Assembly: GCF_000516985.1 (NCBI RefSeq)
Contig: NW_006917097.1
Coordinates: 930,001-994,000, forward strand
Origin: Pestalotiopsis fici W106-1
Lineage: Eukaryota > Ascomycota > Sordariomycetes > Amphisphaeriales > Sporocadaceae
Direction of reading: 5' to 3'
DNA length: 64,000 nt
The translations under genes were made by a program, and so were the position numbers. The notes beneath the pieces are model-generated. The model did no database searches. It was not told the origin of the DNA and saw nothing but the letters and a program-made list of their open reading frames with translations. Numbering within the stretch: position 1 is the stretch's first letter; each line of letters opens with the position of its first letter. This document shows, in pieces, positions 56,383-64,000 of this stretch.

Positions 56383-58419
56383 GTTGTTCCCTGCGCATTG
56401 TATATCATACCCCCACTGGTGTCTTCCAAACCTGACATTGTTTTGATTTCAAAGGGGAAAAGCTAGCCAGCCAGCCAAGCATTTCCATATTCAAGAGCGG
56501 GCGTTGGGCTGTATCTCTGTCTGCTAAATACATCTTTTTTGTAGTTGTCCCTTTTGTGCTACCTCCTAAAGAGTATGTTTCACTCTAAACATTACAATGT
56601 CCTGTGCTCCCGTGTGATGTCAGTAACCTTTCAACCGCCTTCCGAGCTTGATTTTCAGACATGGACAAGGTGGCATATTCTGGTGATGGTCCTTCCAGAG
56701 GACAATTACCACTTTCTCGCTCGATTTGATATATTCCACGCATCGTGCACATTTCTGCCGTCATCTTTCCATTGTAGATTCTTGTCGAGTTTTATTTGGT
56801 TGTCCAAGTATAAAAGCGAAGATGCAACTTATCAAGCCACTTGGTCGACAGCTCCTGGGAGATTTCTGGCGGCTATAACAAATCATGAAAACCTACAATC
56901 CAAAAATGCCAAACAGTAGAGGCCGCCTACGGAGAGACGACGCTGATTCCACAGCTTCTTCAGATACGGTTCATTCGGATACCAATGTACCGACTATAAA
57001 ATCCGGATAGCGACGGAACTGTTGAGCAGAAAGTCTCAAAGTGTACGTCTTGTCGGTGGTACAGTCAAAGCTTGACTGGACCTTGTTGGACATGAATCGC
57101 GCCGAGCTGCAAGTTGGGCAACCCTGAAGGGTTTTGACAGGCTGGAATAGCGCAGCATTACGTCACGCATGGCTACCAAGAGTGGCTCAGACTTTCAGGT
57201 CGTCGTCAGAATGGCCACTGACGAGCTTCTAGGCTTGCTTATCCAGATGGAAGCCTAGAGGTTTTCTGTTGGGGTTTGACTTGTAGCTTGATTCGGAATT
57301 CAGCTGTTTGCGTATCTTGCTCTGAAGTGTATAGAATGATTTATGTAGGGGCTGGATTACACTTGACCATCATTAGGTGTATATCATACATTATGCACCC
57401 TGGTCAGGACCTAATTAGTGCTCAATTGCAACCCGACGTACATTAGTACAGCAAAGCTCATTGGGTCAAAGATCCTTTTCTTCACGGTTGTAAAGAGGGA
57501 CTGGACAGTGTCAAGCGAGTATGCTGGGCTTATTCCATCATGTTCCTTGAGTGATTTCATGTAAGAATTTATATCACATATATATTTGATGATTTACGTA
57601 GTCTCTGCTAGAAGCTGGTGGCTTGAATTCTCACCGTGTCTTGCAAAAAGTGAATCATACATCTGCGTGCCAAACGGGAAAAGGCCCTAAAGTTGCAACA
57701 TTGAACGGTTAGGTGTAAAATTACATCAATGTACATTGAAATGTACCTGCATTGTCTGGTACAGTCCAGTTGGTCCTCTCACTAAATGGTGGGTACATTA
57801 CAGAGGGTCGCCCCCCAATAAGGGAGAAAGCTTTGCTGGGCCCAGACATTGATCAGAACCCCTCTATCGACCGACCGACCGACCGACCTTTCAGCCGACC
57901 TTCATCTGCCCTTTTTTTTACATTAATCAATCAACCCAACCCCAGAGTCAAGCAGGTCAAAGCGACCCGCAACACATCCCAGCCAGCAAGTGCCTCGTTC
58001 TGAATCGAAATTTGATTCAAACTAGGTATCTACTGCTTCCTTTTATTTTCCATCACTTGTCCTCTGTGTAGACTCTGTGTAAAACGGACCGCTTCCTTCT
58101 TGCGTTGACAAGAAGGAAAAAAATAAAATCATCCTGGCTGAGCGCAGGTGCCAGTCATTGGGACTTCCAAGCTTATTAGTACAGGATTACTAGGTCCCTT
58201 ACACCTAGACTACCTACAGTACCTAGCCCGCTTGCGACCTTTTAATTGCGCCCGCCCCATCATCGTCATAAGCCCATTCATTCATTCTTCGACACATCCC
58301 TCCCCCAAAGCGTGCGTGCGCCGCAACTCGTGTTTCGCAACCTCCGACTCTTCCCCTAACGACACCTTTTTTCGGATCGATTACCGCCATATCGCAGTCC
58401 ATCGATCAATACCGCAATC
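56383..58419. other. 2-kb intergenic region; no gene seen
   Basis: This is AT-rich spacer between SAS3 and the epsin gene. A short (CCGA)n repeat lies at 57868-57888. The epsin promoter near 58180-58230 is dense in ACCTAGAC/TACCTA words. The plus-strand frame at 56545-56919 resembles nothing known. Confidence 0.5.
57868..57888. repeat. (CCGA)5 microsatellite
   Basis: Five CGAC/CCGA units in a row in the distal epsin promoter. Confidence 0.9.
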
Positions 58420-60325
58420 ATGTCAAAGGTGATGCGAAGTGTCAAGAACGTGACCAAGGGTTACTCCAGTGTCCAGGTCAAAGTGCGCGAAGGTATGGTG
58501 ATCAATTAACTGCGCGGATTCACGTCGCCTCCTCGTGGACAGAGCAGCTTCCGCTGACCGTTCTCACCCGCAGCAACAAGCAACGATCCATGGGGTCCTA
58601 CCGGCACTCAAATGAGCGAGATTGCTCAATTGACCTACAACTCGTATGCTTCCATTTCTGCGACGTGCATCAGGGGCCCACCCGTTCTGACAGTCATCTT
58701 AGGTCAACCGAGTTCTACGACATTGTGGATATGCTCGATAAGCGTCTCAATGACAAGGGCAAGAACTGGCGACACGTTTTGAAGGCTCTCAAGGTTCTCG
58801 ACTATTGTTTGCACGAGGGTTCCGAGCTTGTCGTGACCTGGGCTCGCAAGAATGTCTACATAATCAAGACACTGCGCGAGTTTCAGTACGTCGACGAGGA
58901 TGGCCGAGATGTTGGACAAAATGGTGCGCATTGCCCCTTGAAATCTCGCGCACAGCGAGCACTAACTTGTATGAAACAGTGCGTGTTGCCGCAAAGGAGC
59001 TGACTGCTCTGCTACTCGACGAGGAGCGACTGCGTACCGAAAGGAGCGACCGGAAGACGTGGAAGTCCCGGGTTACAGGCATTGAGGAGTTTGCACCAGA
59101 AGGCACCGTTCCGTCGCCGTCTCAGCGGCGCCCGCGTAGACGAGCAAGCGACGAGGATGACGCAGAGTACAGATTGGCACTCGAGGCTAGCAAATTCCAA
59201 GAAGAGGAGGACCGAAGGAAACGGGAGAGTCGCAGAGGCGGCGAGGATAACGACGACGACCTCGCAAAAGCAATCAAATTGAGCAGAGAAGAGGATGAAC
59301 GAAGGAAGCGCGAGCTTGAAGAGAGCAACGCTCAGTCTCTATTTGATGACGACCCCTTCCCAACTACGAGCCAGCAACCGCAGGCAACCGGCTTCAATAT
59401 GGGCTACCAGCAGGGCAATAATGTTGACTGGTTTGGTAACCCAACCGCCGCTCAGAGCCCCATGGTTGTCCAACCGACTGGCTACAACTTTAACAACGGC
59501 CAGAATCAGCAATACACTGGCTTCCAGAATACTGGATATCAAAATGGCTTTGGTGCTCAGCCAACCGGCTTTTTAGATCCTTACAGCCAGCAGCAACAGC
59601 AGCAACAGCAACAACCTCAAATGTTTGCTCCCCAGCCTACTGGCTTCAACAATCCTTATGCGCAGCAACAGCAGTTCCAACAGCAGCCTCCTGCCTCTCC
59701 CGAGCCTGCTCCCCAGTCCGGCAGTAACAACCCCTTTGGCCGGGCTCAGAGTGCATCGCCATCTCCGATGAAACCAATGCCGACGGGATCCAACAATCCC
59801 TTTGCTTCCGGCTTCAGCAAGCCACAACAACCGCAGAGGGCTCCCACCATGCCATCCCTCAACCAACTCCAAGCGATTCCCGAGCCAAAGTCTTTGCAGA
59901 CATTTACGCCGCCTCCTCAGCCGACCTTTCAACCCCCGCAACAGACGGCACAGCCGCAAAGAGAGCTTACAGAACACGAGGCCAGGCTCAACCAACTCCT
60001 GGCTGGTGGAGATGGAATGGATACCTTTGGCAACACTGGCAATCTCCGTATCCCGGCACAGCACACTGCACCGGGCACCTTTGTCAACTCGGCCGGCTCA
60101 GGCCTCAACAAGCTGAGTGCAGAAGCCACTGGCAACAACCCCTTCTTGCGCCAGCAATTCACTGGCATGCCCCAGGCTACCTATCAGCCAAACCCACAGC
60201 AGATGCCTGCAGCAACTGGTCCGGCCAATATGGGTATGAATGGTTATGGCGGACAGCAACAGGGCAACCCGTTTGCCAGGACCCAGCAGGGTGGCAACCA
60301 GGGCCAAGACCTCATTCAGTTTTAA
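58420..60325 (+). CDS. ENT1: Epsin (ENTH-domain endocytic adaptor)
   Basis: Four exons (58420-58492, 58574-58643, 58703-58923, 58980-60325) give 569 residues. Epsins bind PI(4,5)P2, ubiquitinated cargo, EH-domain proteins and clathrin at endocytic sites. The ENTH domain (about 1-150) starts with the membrane-inserting helix MRSVKNVTKGYS and contains SNDPWGPTGTQMSEIA, FYDIVDMLDKRL and KALKVLDYCLHEGSE. Two ubiquitin-interacting motifs follow (AEYRLALEASKFQEEE and DDLAKAIKLSREEDE). The Gln/Pro-rich tail has four NPF motifs for EH domains (NNPFGR, NNPFAS, NNPFLR, GNPFAR). The protein ends DLIQF, a likely C-terminal clathrin box. All introns sit in the ENTH part and have normal borders. Confidence 0.96.
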
Positions 60326-61771
60326 GCTCTCGAAGCGGCCAAGGTTGCGTTGCGTGCCTCGATGATCAGGGCATTTGTCAGTTTGTATGGATCTCGGGTT
60401 GAAATGGGGACTTGAGGACGAATGTTTGTGTGTTGGTATACCAATTCAGAGTCTGGCGTTAGGCTACTGTCAATAAAGAGCCTTTTTTTTGTTTTGTGAA
60501 TAGTATGATATGGGTTGTTTGCATTCTTGGCCAACACGCGTCACTGTAGACGGTTTCTAGTTCGCAAGACCTTATAGATTTTCTTGTTAATTTGTTTCAT
60601 TTCTTTATCAGAAAAGTCCATTGAAAGGGCATTAATGCGGCATTTTCAACTGATAATACTCGCGTTGTCGTGGCAGGGTTGTGGCGGACCTGACAAGTGA
60701 GTGAAATGTTTTTATATTCAGATGTAGGTATTAATCTAATTGCGGCAACCAACTTGTCAAGATTATGGCATTCCCAATATTGTAACTGACCACATGTGAC
60801 TCGATTTCAAGAGCTGATATCCTGGCCTGGAATTCATTTTCGTGTCCTGTATACCGTTTAATGCACAGCCCACACATAATTGTAAAAGCTTGACACAGCA
60901 CATGCTGGCTCTACCATGCCACACTGGGCTTTGGTTTTGGTGTCTGTCCCCAGATCATGCTACCATGACGTGATGTGGGTATAAATCTGCCGAGCACTTA
61001 CATACATGGTAGCAGTGCTAAAGTAGGTGCTCGTTGCAGATAACGCCAAAGACCCGCATGGGAATAGAGGAAGACGGAGACATGATGCATGTGCAGACGG
61101 ATGGTTTTCCAGCAAGTCAAGGTAGGTAACGGCACGTCAGGCATTGAGTAGCCTGTAACGCTTCCCTGGCTTCCCCAGATGGACGTGGATCCCATCCTTC
61201 TCGGGCACTATCCGGCGCCATGTGGTCGCTATCCACATTGCCTGAGCGTTTTGGTTATGGGATGCTTGGTAGTGTCCATGGCGATGGATGGCAGTCATTC
61301 TCTTTATAACCAAGCGATATTGTAGGTTTCTTGTTGGCCTTGTTGGGCTTTATAGTGGATTATGATTCTCCTGCCACAAATGAGCTCGATGTGTTTGATC
61401 GTCACCACGTCGAGCATCCTTGATCGGCAAGTAAAGAGATAATAACCTTTTGCATCTTGTATTGTTATTTTGTAGCACAAATATAAAGCTACCATGCCAT
61501 TGGGCAATGCTACCACTAAAATACCTAAACAGGCACTACCAGTAGGTTGTAGTTCAAGACGGACCCTTAAGTGCCGTGGAATAGTTGTAGCATCTGGGGC
61601 TAGAGCGATAAGAGCCTCATCAGCACCACGTCAAGTTTAGAGTAATCATACGCTGACACATTATTGTGTCCTTTTGTTATATTTTGCAATGAACAAGAGG
61701 GAAACTCGGCAACTTTGTGCGCCCACATGTCGTCCGATGAGGTCTGAAAGAGATGGGGAGAGAGAGAGGGG

Positions 61772-61792
61772 AAAAAAAAAAAAAAAAAAAAA
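61772..61792. repeat. Poly-A tract (21 nt)
   Basis: An uninterrupted A run follows a GA-rich stretch. Confidence 0.9.
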
Positions 61793-62286
61793 GAACCTCC
61801 ACCTTGGAGAGATCGATAATTTGAACTCAGCCGTGGGGTGGACGCTGTTTGTGCCCAACTAATCAAAATCCTGGTCTCTGTTGCAACCGCGCCGCGCACC
61901 TACGGGGAACGATTCAAATATGCAAATCTGACTGAGTGGCAGCACCCCCGACAGACTGTTGAGTTTACATTTGACTCAATCGCTGCCTATTGACTTGGTG
62001 GTTGTGATAAATCCGCTGCTCCTTCCCTCCAATAGATATTTTGTGCCCAGAAAGCCAAGAAGGCCGAACCTTTTTTCTTCTCGAGAAGCAGCAGTCCGAG
62101 CCCCTCTCCTTGTTTGTTCGCCAAGCCTCGACAGCATCTTTCCCCCCGCTTCAGCATTCTGAGCTACTCTACTCGCAAGCCTGTCCTTCAGAGACCCATC
62201 TGACAGCTGCTTTCCTTGGCGACACGAGGCCTCCTCCCATTTTCCCACCGTTTACCCACCCCGAGAAGCCAAAAAAGAAAAAAAGA

Positions 62287-62307
62287 GACTGGACTGGACT
62301 GGACTGG
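62287..62307. repeat. (GGACT)n short tandem repeat
   Basis: About four five-base units lie in the probable promoter or leader of the right-edge gene. Confidence 0.8.
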
Positions 62308-62732
62308 AGGCAGAGGGCCAGAGTCGAACAGTGCCTCCATCCATCGGTACCAATGAGCTAGAGGTGGTCCCTTGAAGCTTACCTACCCATTAACCCAAAA
62401 CCGCATCATGCTCTGTTCTGCCCAGCTTCGCCCATACGATACTCGACTGGTCACTGGCGCACCCCCGAGAGTCTCTCCCGACGCCATTGTGGTGCCTCGC
62501 TGAAGCACCGCCTACTCGAACATTATTAGCAGCCATAGTTTCAACCACAAACAAGGTCATACACACACCGTACAGCCCATCGGTGAGCTGAATACGACGA
62601 CACGCAAAAGGTCCCTTTTGCTGGGCTGTCTTTATTACGACTACAGAGCTGTTGGAGCAAGGATCGCTCTGACTTGGTTATAACCATATACGGCCCTTGA
62701 CATTCCAAGACTACCCTCGTCATCAATTCAAA

Positions 62733-64000
62733 ATGTCGGGAAGGAAGCTCATGTCCCTGGAGGCTGCCATGGAGGAAGAGCGGCAGCAGATTGAGGCTCT
62801 GTTGTCGGGCCAGCAGCCTTCACGAGCCCCGCAGCCTCCAGTTCGTACACCCTCGCCTTATTTAAACGCTCGCTCTCCGGTCCGGAGCATGCTCGATGTG
62901 GGAGATGCGCCCCCGAGTGCTGGACTCCGAAAGAGCCCGCCGCCAGTCCGCAGCATGCTGGATGTGGCGCCGCCAGCCAACACACCCCCTTTCCGGAGTC
63001 CGTTGGGTACAGGCAGTAGCTTGTCAAAGCCCCAGCGATCGCCTGTTGTGTCTAGTGCACAGACTTCTCCGACGCTGTCCTCACACAGGATTCCTGTGCC
63101 ATCTGGCGATGTCCATCATAGGAGCATGTCCGATGCCTCTGCCAAACCCGCCTTTACCGATTTTGGGCCTCGTTCGCCGCCACTTGCTCGGGACCGTGCC
63201 GTGGATCCTACCACCGACTACAAGTTCTCTGACATTTATGCCACTAATGTTGGTCAGGCCCTTCCGACAAGGCGTGCGCCAGGAGCACAGATGCGTTCAG
63301 CCTCTATTGGAGAAGCTCTGAGAGGAGCTGATCTGTCCAACCTGGTTCTGCCGGGCGAACCAGGCAGGTCTGGTTTCTCCTTGAGGGGAAACAGCAAGTC
63401 AAAGTCGCCGCACAATCGATTCAGTCTCAGATCGAATTCACCCCATGCCAGCCTGCTGGGATCAACATCGCGTAACCGAGACGATGGAATGATTATTCTA
63501 GAGGATGGCCAAGTCATTGACAAGAATAGCGCCTATAGACGACTTTCAGATGCTAATCTAGCTTACGGAGGCTCGAGTTTGTCGTCCCTGCCGCGCAAAA
63601 AGTCTGACCCGGAAGGTCACGGCCGCATCCAAAAGTCCAATTTGAGTCCGTATGGCGAACTCTTGACCGATGACGATAGCGACGATGATGTGGCCAACTC
63701 TTCCGACGAGGAAGACCATAGAGGCAGAAAGCTCACCACAAGAGCCGAGGGCCGCGGAGACGGTGATGAAGCAACTAGAGCGGCAAAGAGCTTGCTTGCC
63801 GCCGCCGAAGATGAGAGTAAGTTTTGACTCAACACACAAGATCAGCGAGCCGCTTTGAACTGACACGGGTGTATCAGGAAAACATATTGCATCCCAGCAT
63901 CAATATAGATCGCTGCTTGACCCTGAAATTACTGTTACAAATCCCAATGGAGACAAGAAAAAGTCAAACAAGCGTGCGGTACAACCCTCGACCAGTTTTG
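62733..64000 (+). CDS. Ser/Pro-rich hypothetical protein, 3' end outside the window
   Basis: Exon 1 is 62733-63816. A GTAAGT donor and a CAG acceptor at 63877 join it to exon 2, which is open to the window edge. The visible 402 residues begin MSGRKLMSLEAAMEEERQQIEALL, probably a short helix. Two PVRSMLDV repeats follow (about 50-57 and 81-88), then long Ser/Pro-rich disordered sequence with many basic-Ser phosphorylation-like sites. YKFSDIYATNVGQ and DDGMIILEDGQVIDKNSAYRRLSDANL look like conserved islands, and an acidic DDDSDDD patch precedes the intron. I do not recognise the family. Fungal regulatory or scaffold proteins often look like this, but no function can be given. Confidence 0.75.

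Larger units (their letters stand above)
60326..62732. other. 2.4-kb intergenic region; no gene seen
   Basis: This is AT-rich with an A21 run at 61772-61792 and a (GGACT)n patch at 62287-62307. The right end is a long CT-rich leader of the next gene. No RNA gene or transposon is visible. Confidence 0.5.

Noticed and set aside
56097..56438. Poly-Ser frame on the minus strand at the SAS3 3' end
   Set aside because: It is the complement of the acidic Asp/Glu tail codons.
62310..62370. tRNA-like sequence on the minus strand (TAGCTCATTGGTA and GTTCGACTC)
   Set aside because: The acceptor and T stems do not pair, so it is not a tRNA.
1..64000. Secondary-metabolite gene cluster (PaxU-like, MDR reductase, P450)
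   Set aside because: The three genes are far apart, separated by housekeeping genes, and no polyketide synthase, peptide synthetase, terpene cyclase or prenyltransferase is present.
1..64000. Transposons or RIP-degraded repeats
   Set aside because: No transposase, reverse transcriptase, long terminal repeats or long AT-collapsed blocks were recognised. The gene-poor stretches look like ordinary unique DNA.

Overview
This window is nuclear DNA of a filamentous ascomycete (Pezizomycotina), most likely a sordariomycete and perhaps Hypocreales. The evidence is the short introns (about 50-100 nt, GTAAGT-like donors, CTAAC-like branch sites, CAG/TAG acceptors), the HDEL-ended ER chaperone, a PTS2-bearing peroxisomal thiolase, an intron-containing nuclear tRNA, and fungal-type complex I, epsin, YIF1 and SRP-receptor proteins. 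The order-level placement is inference. There are no bacterial-type operons, CRISPR arrays or intact transposons.

Layout. 1-3.9 kb has no supported gene. 4.0-9.8 kb holds a DUF829/PaxU-like protein, three small lineage-restricted proteins sharing a repeated ~90-residue module, and a zinc-independent MDR oxidoreductase. 9.8-12.6 kb is empty. 12.6-16.3 kb holds a secreted intradiol dioxygenase and an orphan disordered protein. 16.9-22.8 kb holds the SRP receptor alpha subunit, divergently paired with YIF1, then an Mpv17/PMP22 protein. A tRNA-Ile(UAU) with an intron sits at 23.1 kb in a gene-poor 4 kb stretch. 26.7-31.6 kb holds BiP/KAR2 and a Git1-like transporter. 34-36.6 kb holds PEX11, divergent from mitochondrial uS7m. 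38.8-46.6 kb holds a CYP7/8-like P450, peroxisomal thiolase, an ornithine cyclodeaminase/mu-crystallin protein and a beta carbonic anhydrase. 48.4-56.4 kb holds ribosomal protein eL8, divergent from the tRNA thiolase CTU1/NCS6, then complex I NDUFA1 and a PHD-MYST acetyltransferase of SAS3 type. 58.4-60.3 kb is an epsin, and a disordered protein runs off the right edge.

Most recognisable genes are conserved housekeeping genes: secretory pathway (SRP receptor, YIF1, BiP), peroxisome and fatty-acid use (PEX11, thiolase), translation (eL8, CTU1, uS7m, tRNA), respiration (NDUFA1), chromatin (SAS3) and endocytosis (epsin). Several gene models needed splicing by eye, including a first exon that is only the ATG, two 7-nt first exons, a 19-nt internal exon and one GC-AG intron. 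The least explained part is the module family at 5.4-8.5 kb.
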